Assembly (NCBI GenBank): GCA_937982505.1
Contig: CALJLV010000108.1
Location: 1 to 26,063, forward strand
DNA: 26,063 nt
Direction of reading: 5' to 3'
Source: an uncultured Desulfobacteraceae bacterium
Lineage (GTDB): Bacteria; Desulfobacterota; Desulfobacteria; Desulfobacterales; UBA2174
Position 1 is the first letter of the stretch; every line of letters starts with the position of its first letter. The notes beneath the pieces are model-generated. The model ran no database searches, was not told the DNA's origin, and worked only from the letters and a program-made list of their open reading frames with translations. Shown here piece after piece: positions 14,750 through 22,281 of the stretch. The position numbers were made by a program, and so were the translations under genes.

Positions 14750-15172
14750 ATGGGATATTGCGCCCAACATCGGAAGGTCTTGGCCCGCCAGGCGCCGGGG
14801 GACCGGAGCGCCAGCGGCGCCCCGGCCAGCGCGGCCGTCGACCGGCCGGCCGAGGCCGCGCAGGACGCCCCCTGGATCCTCTGCCGGGCCTGCCGGCGGG
14901 CCGTCACCCGTCTGACCGAAGCCTTGGACATGAACGGGGCGCCGCATCACACCTTCGCCAACCCCCACGGGATCGTCTTCGAGATCGGTTGTTTCCGTTC
15001 GGCGCCGGGATGCATGCCGGTGGGCGGGGCCAGCGCCGAGTTCAGCTGGTTCAGCGGCTATCGGTGGCGGGTGGCGCTCTGCGGCCGATGCCTGGGGCAC
15101 CTGGGCTGGCGCTTTGAGCAGGGCGACAGCTTTTACGGTCTGATCCTGGATCGACTCCTCTTTCCCGCCTGA
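14750..15172 (+). CDS. Stand-alone CULT-domain (cereblon thalidomide-binding-type) protein
   Basis: A 140-residue protein. Residues about 43-137 match the CULT domain: zinc ligands CRAC (Cys45, Cys48) and CGRC (Cys111, Cys114), HHTFANPHGIVFEIGCF (66-82), EFSWFSGYRWRVALC (97-111) and HLGWRF (117-122). The three cage tryptophans are Trp100, Trp106 and Trp120; their spacing (6 and 14) equals that of human cereblon Trp380/386/400, and the following Cys pair is at the same offset. The domain binds cyclic imides and uracil-like ligands; the bacterial function is unknown. The N-terminal 40 residues are low-complexity. GAGG lies 8 nt upstream of the ATG. It is the last gene of the plus-strand run, converging on tesB with 6 bp between stops. 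Confidence 0.9.
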   Translation: MGYCAQHRKVLARQAPGDRSASGAPASAAVDRPAEAAQDAPWILCRACRRAVTRLTEALDMNGAPHHTFANPHGIVFEIGCFRSAPGCMPVGGASAEFSWFSGYRWRVALCGRCLGHLGWRFEQGDSFYGLILDRLLFPA

Positions 15173-15178
15173 TCCCGC

Positions 15179-16057
15179 CTATCCACGGTCCCGGATCAGC
15201 CCTTCCTGAACCGTGGCCGCCGCCAGATCCCCCTGGCGGGTGAAGACCCGGCCGAGATTCAACCCCCGGGCGTGGGCTGCGCTGGGGCTCTCCATGACGT
15301 ACAGCAGCCAGTTGTCCATGCGAAAGGGCCGATAGAACCACATGGCGTGATCCAGGCTGGCCACCTGCATGCGCGCCTCCCAGTAGCTGCGCCCGTGGGG
15401 ATAGAGGCTGGTGGAGACCAGGCCGAAGTCCGAGGCATAGGCCAGCAGGTAGCGATGCACCGTCGGATCCTGGGGCATGTCACCCCGGGTCCGAAACCAG
15501 GCCATCCGCCGGGGAGGCCGTGCTTCGGGGGCGAACGGGTTGACCGGATCGACGGGCCGGATTTCGATGGGCTTGTGGCAGAGAATCTTGTCGCGGATGG
15601 CGGGCGGAATCCGGTCCTGAACCCGGCGGGCCATCTCCAGCTCGGATTCGAGCGCTTCGGGAGGGGGCACCCCCGGGGGCATGGCATCCTGGTGGGAGAA
15701 GCCCGGCTCGTCGATCTGAAACGAAGCCGACATGGAAAAGATGGCCCGTCCCCGCTGGACCGCCACCACCCGCCGGGTGGTGAAGCTGGTGCCGTCGCGG
15801 ATGCAGTCGACCTGGTAGACGATGGGGCGCTGGGCATCGCCGGGCCGCAGGAAATAGGCGTGCAGGCTGTGGGCCTGTCGCCCGCGGGGTACGGTCTGGG
15901 AAGCGGCCGAAAGGGCCTGGCCCAGGACCTGCCCGCCGAACACGGCCCCGAAACCCAGGTCCTGGCTCTGTCCGCGGAAGATGTTCTCCTCGATTTTTTC
16001 CAGCTTGAGCAGCCGCAGCAGCTGGGTCAAAACGTCGATGGGGTGGCAGGTCGACAT
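15179..16057 (-). CDS. tesB: Acyl-CoA thioesterase II
   Basis: A 292-residue double-hotdog thioesterase hydrolysing medium and long acyl-CoAs in the cytosol. Both hotdog domains are visible (FGGQVLGQALSAAS at about 40-53; SLDHAMWFYRPF at about 234-245). The catalytic triad can be placed by spacing: Asp210 (AYASDFG), Ser234 (in place of Thr) and Gln284 (TVQEG); intervals of 24 and 74 match E. coli TesB. GGAGG with 5-nt spacing fixes the ATG at 16057, so the open frame further upstream is not used. It is transcribed alone, away from the MFS gene. Confidence 0.94.
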   Translation of the reverse strand: MSTCHPIDVLTQLLRLLKLEKIEENIFRGQSQDLGFGAVFGGQVLGQALSAASQTVPRGRQAHSLHAYFLRPGDAQRPIVYQVDCIRDGTSFTTRRVVAVQRGRAIFSMSASFQIDEPGFSHQDAMPPGVPPPEALESELEMARRVQDRIPPAIRDKILCHKPIEIRPVDPVNPFAPEARPPRRMAWFRTRGDMPQDPTVHRYLLAYASDFGLVSTSLYPHGRSYWEARMQVASLDHAMWFYRPFRMDNWLLYVMESPSAAHARGLNLGRVFTRQGDLAAATVQEGLIRDRG

Positions 16058-16179
16058 GGATCCCTCCGTTTCGGAGCGGTGCCGTGAACGTGACCCAAAA
16101 CGGGTCGGGGTCACAACGCCCGCAAGGCATCATACGCCATCCGGGCCAAGGGGAAAAGAGACGGCCGCCAGGGAGGCGA

Positions 16180-16208
16180 TTGACATGTCCCGCCGGATTG
16201 CTTACCCT
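16180..16208 (+). promoter_or_regulatory. Candidate promoter of the MFS gene
   Basis: TTGACA (16180-16185) is separated by 17 bp from TACCCT (16203-16208). It lies in the 292-bp divergent interval between tesB and the MFS gene. On the minus strand a TATGAT (16129-16134) could be the tesB -10, but no matching -35 was found. Confidence 0.4.
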
Positions 16209-16349
16209 CGCCGCCTGCCGATCCGGACCGCCATGGCACGGATCCCGGGGGCGCCGGAGGGATGAAGGCCGGCCTTTCCGGAGCGGATGCCCTCTTCCCG
16301 AAGCCGGATCGACCGGACCACTCGACGCTTCGCACACGGACCACGCGCC

Positions 16350-17519
16350 ATGCCACTTGCCGCCCGCGCCAATCTGCCCATGATCTTCGCCCTGACCCTG
16401 GTCCATTTTACCGGGGACTTCTACAGCGCCTTCATCGGCCCCCTCTTTCCGGCCTTCGTGGACAAGCTCGGCCTGGCCCTGACCCAGGTGGGCATCGTGG
16501 CCGGCACGGCCCGCTTCCTGGCCTTCATCGTCCAGCCCACGGTGGGCTATTTCGCCGACCGCTTCCAGTCGCGCGTCTTTCCGCTGGGCGGGATGGCCCT
16601 GGCGGTGGGGTTCATCCCCCTGGCCGGGGTGGCGCCGAACTTCTGGATCCTGCTGCTGGTGGTGGCCGCCGGATCCGTGGGGTCTTCCATGTTCCACCCT
16701 TCGGTGACCGGGATGGTGCCCCTCTTTGCCGGCCGGCAGGCGGGCCTTTGCATGTCGATCTTCAACACCGGCGGCACCTTCGCCTTTGCCGTGGGGCCGG
16801 TCTGCGTCACGGCCTTCGTGGCCCGCTTCGGTCTGGAAGCCCTGCCCTGGACCATGATCTTCGGGCTGGGGGTTCTGGCCTACCTTTACCGGGTGCTGCC
16901 GATGCCCCAGAGTGAAGGGCTGGCGGCCCTGGGCTTCCGCCGGGCCCTGAAAGACTCCCTGGGCCATGTCTGGCGGGTCCTGGTGCTCATCTGGCTCGTG
17001 ATGGTGCTGCGCGCCCTGGTGGGCCAGTCCTTTCTGACCTTCATGCCGGTCCTGATGGTTCAGGAAGGCCATTCGCTGACCACCGCCGGCACCTGGCTGG
17101 CCCTGTTCACCGTGGCCGGCACCGCGAGCGGACTGATGGCCGGGCACCTGGCCGACCGGGTCGGGTTCAAGCCGGTCTTCCTCGCCATCCATCTGTCCAT
17201 GACCCCGGCCCTGTTCTTTCTGATGGCCTGCAAGGGGGCCTGGGTCCATTTGGGCGCCTTCGTGGCCGGATTCGCCGTGCTGGCCTCCATGCCCCTGGGG
17301 GTGGTCATGGCTCAGCAGCTCGCGCCCCGGGGCCGCGCCATGGTGGCCAGCCTGATGATGGGCCTGGCCTACGGGCTGGGGGGTCTGTTCACCCCTGCCG
17401 TGGGATGGATGGCCGATCATTTCGGAGCGCGCGCCGTGCTGGCCGGGGTGGCCTGGATTCCGGTCCTGACCGTCTTTCTGGTGATGCGCTTTCCCAGGGT
17501 CAAACCGCAAACCGCCTGA
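16350..17519 (+). CDS. MFS transporter, fosmidomycin-resistance-like group
   Basis: A 389-residue inner-membrane carrier with about 12 hydrophobic segments. The N-terminal stretch LVHFTGDFYSAFIGPLFPAF followed by the loop GYFADRFQSR (after TM2) and the second-half GHLADRVGFK are the family's signature motif A copies. The order and the opening resemble the fosmidomycin-resistance (Fsr) group of exporters. The true substrate cannot be read. The start at 16350 is the first ATG next to the conserved N-terminus; the in-frame ATG at 16287, preceded by GGAG, would add 21 polar residues. It ends 230 bp before the SRP RNA; that gap (17520-17748) holds GC-rich inverted repeats but no recognised gene or clear terminator. 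Confidence 0.9.
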   Translation: MPLAARANLPMIFALTLVHFTGDFYSAFIGPLFPAFVDKLGLALTQVGIVAGTARFLAFIVQPTVGYFADRFQSRVFPLGGMALAVGFIPLAGVAPNFWILLLVVAAGSVGSSMFHPSVTGMVPLFAGRQAGLCMSIFNTGGTFAFAVGPVCVTAFVARFGLEALPWTMIFGLGVLAYLYRVLPMPQSEGLAALGFRRALKDSLGHVWRVLVLIWLVMVLRALVGQSFLTFMPVLMVQEGHSLTTAGTWLALFTVAGTASGLMAGHLADRVGFKPVFLAIHLSMTPALFFLMACKGAWVHLGAFVAGFAVLASMPLGVVMAQQLAPRGRAMVASLMMGLAYGLGGLFTPAVGWMADHFGARAVLAGVAWIPVLTVFLVMRFPRVKPQTA

Positions 17520-17713
17520 CGCCCGGCGCTTGAATCGCGACCCGGGCAGCGCCTGGCGTTTGACGGCCGACGGGGCGCAATGCCAGTCCCCCGGCCAGAA
17601 ATCCCCCTCGTGGCCCCCGGGTCGGGGCCCGGGACGCATTCCAGAAACACGCCGTGATGCCTTGGGCAAGTGTGCAGCCTTGCCGGCTTTGGGTTGAGCC
17701 GTGGGATTTGGAC

Positions 17714-17741
17714 TTGCAAATCTGAACCGTTGCCCTATAGT
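17714..17741 (+). promoter_or_regulatory. Promoter of the SRP RNA gene
   Basis: TTGCAA (17714-17719) and TATAGT (17736-17741) are separated by 16 bp. The expected start, 7-8 nt beyond, coincides with the first paired base of the RNA's terminal helix at 17749. Confidence 0.6.
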
Positions 17742-17748
17742 ACGACCC

Positions 17749-18001
17749 GGTTGTGCTAGGCGGGGAGTTAGCGGTGCCCTGTACCCGAAATCCGCTTTAC
17801 GCGGGGCTGAATCCCCCCTCGAGAACTGGCGCCGACCGCAAGGGTCACACTGCCCGGTCGCCGCGCAACAGACGGTTACGAACCTCGTCAGGTCCGGAAG
17901 GAAGCAGCGATAAGTAATGCGGTCTGTGTCGCGGATCGATCCCGGGCACGCCCGTGGCCATCGCGGCCCCGGCAACGGTACGACAGGGGGTGCACAACCA
18001 C
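17749..18001 (+). ncRNA. ffs: Signal recognition particle RNA, large type with Alu domain
   Basis: The universally conserved apical (helix 8) sequence GGTCCGGAAGGAAGCAG is at 17891-17907. Unlike the short 4.5S RNA of E. coli, this one carries an Alu domain with the GTGCTAGGCGGGG and CCCTGTACCCG elements at about 17753-17800. The ends pair: GGTTGTGC (17749-17756) with GCACAACC (17992-17999), closing helix 1. Helix 5 is supported by CCCCCT with AGGGGG, TGCCCGGTCG with CGATCCCGGGCA, and CGCGCAACAGAC with GTCTGTGTCGCG. The length is about 253 nt. It forms the RNA core of the particle that targets nascent membrane proteins with Ffh. A T-rich stretch (18011-18017) follows and may be the terminator. 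Confidence 0.93.
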
Positions 18002-18188
18002 GCTCCCCTTCTTTTTTCAGGCCCCCCCGGACGCCCTGCGCCAGGAGGGGGCCCCTGCAGCGCCCCGAAAATCCGTTGGATACCCGCTTCGAGACGCCCC
18101 GCGGGACGCTCTGCACCCGGTCCGCACCCGGTCTCAACCGTCTTGATTCTGAAATATTTTGAACTGCTTGGGCCCTGTTCTGCCTCGC

Positions 18189-18216
18189 TTGACATCAAAG
18201 CCAAGCGTATTATTGT
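18189..18216 (+). promoter_or_regulatory. Candidate promoter of grpE-dnaK with an inverted repeat
   Basis: TTGACA (18189-18194) and TATTGT (18211-18216) are 16 bp apart. A perfect 6-bp inverted repeat CGCTTG (18186-18191) / CAAGCG (18202-18207) overlaps the -35 and spacer. No CIRCE element and no convincing sigma-32-type -10 were found between 18002 and 18277. Confidence 0.45.
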
Positions 18217-18277
18217 TTGTCCACTTGTCAACGGCCCCTGTGATTGCTGACCGAATCTGAGGAGAAACGCGATTCCG

Positions 18278-18934
18278 ATGGCGACCCCCAAGAAAGCCGT
18301 CCTGCGCGATGCGCCGCGCGGAACAACCGCCGAGAACGATGAAGGCCTGAAGGCGCCGGACACTGCCGTGGCGCCCGGGGCGGAAGCGGCCCCGCAGGCC
18401 CGGCAACCGTCCAGCGGGGACGAACCGGCCCCGGATCTGGCCGAGGCCCTGGCGGCCAAGAGCCGTGAGGCTCAAGAAAACTACGACCGCATGCTGCGCG
18501 TCTCGGCCGAATTCGAAAACTACAAGAAGCGGATGCTGCGCGAGTGGGAAGACCAGCGTAAGTACGCCAACGAAAACCTCCTGCGGGAACTGCTGCCGGT
18601 GGTGGACAGCCTGGAGCGGGCCCTGGCGGTGGAGGTGGGCGGCGAGGTAGAATCCGGTCTGCGGGCGGGAATCGAGCTGACCCTCAAGGAGATGCTCAAG
18701 GTGCTGGAGCGCTTCGCCGTGCGCCCCATCGAGGCCGAGGGCCAGCCCTTCGACCCGAACTTTCACCAAGCCATGATGCAGGAAGAGACTGATCAGATGC
18801 CTGAAAACACCGTATTGCGCGAATTTCAAAGAGGATACACCATCCATGACCGCCTGCTGCGGCCGTCGATGGTGATTGTGGCCAAGGCCGCCGCCGGAGG
18901 GCAGGCACAAACGCCTGCGGAGGCACACGACTGA
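18278..18934 (+). CDS. grpE: Nucleotide exchange factor GrpE
   Basis: A 218-residue cytosolic co-chaperone that releases ADP from DnaK. The N-terminal about 55 residues are a disordered Ala/Pro-rich extension. The long helix starts at about 57 (LAAKSREAQENYDRMLRVSAEFENYKKRM), with the family signature following (LPVVDSLERAL). The C-terminal beta-wing carries PFDPNFHQAMM (around 158-168) and the GYTIHDRLLRPSMV motif (about 188-201). AGGAGA lies 12 nt upstream of the ATG, somewhat far. It is the first gene of the grpE-dnaK unit, 67 bp before dnaK. Confidence 0.97.
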   Translation: MATPKKAVLRDAPRGTTAENDEGLKAPDTAVAPGAEAAPQARQPSSGDEPAPDLAEALAAKSREAQENYDRMLRVSAEFENYKKRMLREWEDQRKYANENLLRELLPVVDSLERALAVEVGGEVESGLRAGIELTLKEMLKVLERFAVRPIEAEGQPFDPNFHQAMMQEETDQMPENTVLREFQRGYTIHDRLLRPSMVIVAKAAAGGQAQTPAEAHD

Positions 18935-19001
18935 AGCCCAATCGAAACGACGATCAATTGCGACGAGTCCAGCCAAGTGCGAATTTTGAAGGAGGAATGA
19001 C

Positions 19002-20930
19002 ATGGGGAAAGTGATTGGAATCGATCTGGGCACCACCAACAGTTGCGTGGCCATCATGGAAGGCGGCGACGCCAAGGTGATCACCAATCCCGAAGGCGGG
19101 CGCACCACGCCATCCATCGTGGCGGTGACCGAAGGCGGTGAACGGCTGGTGGGGCAGATCGCCAAGCGCCAGGCCATCACCAACCCGGAGAACACCGTCT
19201 TCGGGGTCAAGCGCCTCATCGGGCGCAAGTTTTCCTCTCCCGAGGTGCAAAGCGACCTCAAGATCCTGCCCTACAAGATCGAGCAGGCCTCCAACGGCGA
19301 CGTGCGCATCAACCTGCGGGGCAAGCAGCACAGCCCGGCCGAGATCAGCTCCTTCGTGCTGGCCTTCCTCAAGAAATACGCCGAGGACTACCTGGGGGAG
19401 CCGGTCAACGATGCGGTCATCACGGTGCCGGCCTACTTCAACGACAGCCAGCGCCAGGCCACCAAGGACGCCGGCAAGATCGCCGGGTTGAACGTGCTGC
19501 GGATCATCAACGAGCCCACGGCCGCCTCCCTGGCCTACGGGCTGGACAAGCGCAAGGAAGAAAAGATCGCGGTCTTCGACCTGGGCGGGGGGACCTTCGA
19601 CATTTCGATTCTGGAGATCGGCGAAGGGGTCTTCGAGGTCAAGTCCACCAACGGGGACACGCACCTGGGCGGCGAGGACTTCGACCTGCGCATCGTGGAC
19701 TACCTGGCCGACGAGTTCAAGAAGGATCAGGGCATCGACCTGCGGCGCGACAAGATGGCCCTGCAGCGGCTCAAGGAAGCCGCGGAAAAGGCCAAGATGG
19801 AGCTGTCCACCTCCATGGAGACGGATGTCAACCTGCCCTTTATCACCGCGGACGCCTCGGGCCCCAAGCACCTGAACATCAAGATCGGCCGTTCCAAGCT
19901 GGAGGCCCTGTGCGCCGATCTGCTCGACAAGCTGGAGGGGCCCTGCCGCACGGCGCTCAAGGACGCCGGACTGCGGGCCGACGAAATCGCCGAGGTGATC
20001 CTGGTGGGGGGCATGACCCGCATGCCGGCCGTCCAGGAGCGGGTCAAGCGGCTCTTCGGCAAGAACCCCAACCGCTCGGTCAACCCCGACGAGGTGGTGG
20101 CCATGGGTGCGGCCATCCAGGCCGGGGTGCTCAAGGGTGATGTCAAGGACGTGCTGCTCCTGGACGTGACCCCGCTGAGCCTGGGGATCGAGACCCTGGG
20201 AGGGGTCATGACGCGTCTGATCGAAAAGAACACCACCATCCCCACCCGCAAGAGCCAGATCTTCTCCACCGCGGCCGACAGCCAGCCGGCGGTTTCGATT
20301 CACGTGCTGCAGGGCGAGCGGGAGATGGCGGCGGGCAACAAGACCCTGGGCCGCTTCGAACTGGTGGGAATTCCGCCGGCACCGCGGGGGGTGCCCCAGA
20401 TCGAGGTGACCTTCGACATCGACGCCAACGGAATCGTGAGCGTTTCGGCCAAGGACCTGGCCACCAGCAAGGAGCAGTCCATCAAGATCACGGCGTCTTC
20501 GGGGCTGAGCAAGGAGGAAATCGACCGGCTGATCCGCGAAGCCGAGGCCCATGCCGACGAGGACAAGAAGAAGAAGGAGCTCGTGGAGGCCCGCAACCAT
20601 GCGGATGCCTTGATCTACAGCACGGAAAAGTCGCTCAAGGATCTGGCTGAAAAGGTGGACCCCGAGACCCGCCGCAAGGTGGAGGACGCCATCGGTCCGC
20701 TCAAAAAGGCCATGGAGGGCGAGGACGCCGGCGAAATTCGGCGCCTGAGCGATGCCTTGACCCAGGCGTCCCACAAGCTGGCCGAGGCGATGTATCAGCA
20801 GGCATCGGCCGGGGCGGGCGCGGACGGCGCCGCCGGGGGATCCCAGCCTGGTTCCGGCGGCCAGGCGGGCCGGGCCGATGACGATGTGGTGGACGCTGAT
20901 TTCGAAGAGGTCAAGGACGACAAGAAATAG
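19002..20930 (+). CDS. dnaK: Chaperone protein DnaK (Hsp70)
   Basis: A 642-residue Hsp70. The ATPase domain begins MGKVIGIDLGTTNSCVA, with phosphate loops FDLGGGTFDISIL (about 195-207) and VGGMTRMPAVQ (about 337-347). The linker and substrate-binding domain are marked by VLLLDVTPLSLGIETLGG (about 385-402). The helical lid follows, with a Gly/Ala-rich segment before the acidic C-terminal DDDVVDADFEEVKDD used for co-chaperone contact. AAGGAGG with 6-7-nt spacing marks the start. It acts with GrpE; no dnaJ is present after it, and a strong terminator closes the unit. Confidence 0.99.
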   Translation: MGKVIGIDLGTTNSCVAIMEGGDAKVITNPEGGRTTPSIVAVTEGGERLVGQIAKRQAITNPENTVFGVKRLIGRKFSSPEVQSDLKILPYKIEQASNGDVRINLRGKQHSPAEISSFVLAFLKKYAEDYLGEPVNDAVITVPAYFNDSQRQATKDAGKIAGLNVLRIINEPTAASLAYGLDKRKEEKIAVFDLGGGTFDISILEIGEGVFEVKSTNGDTHLGGEDFDLRIVDYLADEFKKDQGIDLRRDKMALQRLKEAAEKAKMELSTSMETDVNLPFITADASGPKHLNIKIGRSKLEALCADLLDKLEGPCRTALKDAGLRADEIAEVILVGGMTRMPAVQERVKRLFGKNPNRSVNPDEVVAMGAAIQAGVLKGDVKDVLLLDVTPLSLGIETLGGVMTRLIEKNTTIPTRKSQIFSTAADSQPAVSIHVLQGEREMAAGNKTLGRFELVGIPPAPRGVPQIEVTFDIDANGIVSVSAKDLATSKEQSIKITASSGLSKEEIDRLIREAEAHADEDKKKKELVEARNHADALIYSTEKSLKDLAEKVDPETRRKVEDAIGPLKKAMEGEDAGEIRRLSDALTQASHKLAEAMYQQASAGAGADGAAGGSQPGSGGQAGRADDDVVDADFEEVKDDKK

Positions 20931-20958
20931 GCCGCGACGGTCGGCCCCAAAATGGCGG

Positions 20959-20992
20959 GAGCCCGCGGCCCAAAAGCTGCGGGCTCTTTGCG
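20959..20992 (+). terminator. Intrinsic terminator after dnaK
   Basis: GAGCCCGCGGC (20959-20969) pairs with GCTGCGGGCTC (20976-20986), an 11-bp stem with one G-T wobble and a 6-nt loop, followed by TTTGCGTT. It starts 28 bp after the dnaK stop. Confidence 0.8.
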
Positions 20993-21043
20993 TTGCCGCA
21001 AAAGGATGAAAAAACGCCTGTCCTATCTGAAGCGTTTGCATTA

Positions 21044-21056
21044 GTCTGGGCCAGAC
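21044..21056. promoter_or_regulatory. Perfect palindrome before the coiled-coil/TerB operon
   Basis: GTCTGG-G-CCAGAC is a perfect 6-bp inverted repeat with one central base, 50 bp upstream of the first gene of the four-gene unit. It could be an operator or a small hairpin. No well-formed -10/-35 pair was found around it. Confidence 0.35.
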
Positions 21057-21105
21057 ACGGCTGAATAGGCGACCCCACCCCGATGCCGGAAAGGAGACCT
21101 GCCAG

Positions 21106-22281
21106 ATGGCGACGGAATTGATCCACACCCCCTTGAAATATCTCGACCAGGCCCTTGGCCGCCTGCGCCAGTTGGGGCTGCTGCCCGAAAAGCCCGACGA
21201 GGCGCCCATCGTCGCGCTGATCGACCAGATCAGCGACTTCGCCCCGGACAAGGCCGTGGCCATTGCCCGAACCCTGGGCCACAGCACGGTGTTCAACCAG
21301 GTGGTGCGGGAGCAGATCTCCAGGATGGAGGTGGGCGAACGCTACGAGAAGATCACCGCGGCCTTCAACAGCATCCGCGACGACGCCCGGGCGATGATGG
21401 ACCAGCTGGAGGACGGGCGGATCTCCACCATGGAGAAGATCCAGAACACCTGGATGCGGGTCACCCGCGGGGACATCCCCAGCCGGTTCCGGGACATCAA
21501 GGAGACCTATCTCCAGGTGTCCGCCGACACCAAGGATCAGATCGGTCGCGAGCAGAAGATCAGCGAAGCCTACCAGGACTTCCGGGCGGCCATCAAGGAG
21601 GCCCAGGTGCTGGCGTTTCAGATTCTGAAGCTGGCCGAAGCGCAGGTGGCCGACGGCAAGGCGGCCCTGGACAGGGCATCATCGGATCTGGAAACCTACG
21701 CCGGTGGCGACCGGGAGCAGGTGGCCCGGATGGAACTGCAGCGCGACGAACGGCTCAGGGAATTGCAGAACCAGGACAAGCGCTATCAGATCGCCAAGGA
21801 TCTGGCCGAGAATCTCTCGGTGAGTTACAACACCACCGAGGTGGTCATGGCCCGGCTGGCCCAGTCCACCGCCGTCAAGGAGCGTGTCTATTCCCAGGCG
21901 GTGTCTTTTTTCGGCACCAACGAAACCGTCTTTACCGCCTTGAACGCCTCCTTCACCAGTCTTCAGGGACTCCACGAGAGCACCCGGACCCTGAACGCCA
22001 TGAAAGACGGCGTCAACAAGAGCCTGGAAACCCTGGCCGAGGTGGGCGGCAAGGTCCAGGAGGAGGCCCTGCGGGCGGGGTACGGACCGACCCTCAAGGC
22101 CGAGTCGGTCAAGACCCTGGTGGCCGCGGTGGTCAATTTCCAGGAAAAATCCCGCGCCCTGATCAGCGAGATGCGGGAATTGGCCACCCGCAACGAAAAG
22201 GAGATCGCCGAGAGCGTGGAGGACGGCAAGCGGCGCCTAGTGCAGCTCCTGAACGCGGGGCCGGCGACCATCCATGGCTGA
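21106..22281 (+). CDS. Soluble helical/coiled-coil protein of unknown function (first gene of DUF6384/TerB unit)
   Basis: A 391-residue protein with no signal peptide and no membrane segment, almost entirely helical, with heptad-like charged stretches at about 75-150 and 185-260. It begins with MATELIHTPLKYLDQAL. I do not recognise a family with certainty; the length and helical make-up recall toxic-anion-resistance TelA/YaaN proteins, but no diagnostic motif was seen. AAGGAGA lies 8-9 nt before the ATG. It overlaps the DUF6384-like gene by 8 bp, so the two are translationally coupled. It is the first gene after the dnaK terminator, in its own unit. Confidence 0.8.
   Translation: MATELIHTPLKYLDQALGRLRQLGLLPEKPDEAPIVALIDQISDFAPDKAVAIARTLGHSTVFNQVVREQISRMEVGERYEKITAAFNSIRDDARAMMDQLEDGRISTMEKIQNTWMRVTRGDIPSRFRDIKETYLQVSADTKDQIGREQKISEAYQDFRAAIKEAQVLAFQILKLAEAQVADGKAALDRASSDLETYAGGDREQVARMELQRDERLRELQNQDKRYQIAKDLAENLSVSYNTTEVVMARLAQSTAVKERVYSQAVSFFGTNETVFTALNASFTSLQGLHESTRTLNAMKDGVNKSLETLAEVGGKVQEEALRAGYGPTLKAESVKTLVAAVVNFQEKSRALISEMRELATRNEKEIAESVEDGKRRLVQLLNAGPATIHG

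Noticed and set aside
16262..16915. ATG with a strong GGAGGG ribosome site at 16262
   Set aside because: The frame is not that of the MFS protein and its translation shows no membrane segments or family motifs. It runs over the true gene in another frame, so the ribosome site is probably coincidental.
15480..18137. 885-codon minus-strand open frame
   Set aside because: It runs antisense to the MFS gene and the SRP RNA and out of frame through tesB, with Gly/His/Gln/Pro-rich composition and no domain. High GC content explains its length.
18954..21296. 780-codon minus-strand frame opposite dnaK
   Set aside because: This is the well-known long antisense frame of GC-rich dnaK genes; no independent start signal or recognised domain was found.
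21106..22281. TelA/YaaN toxic-anion-resistance protein
   Set aside because: Length and helical content are similar and a TerB-like gene is nearby, but no diagnostic TelA segment could be recognised, so the name was not assigned.
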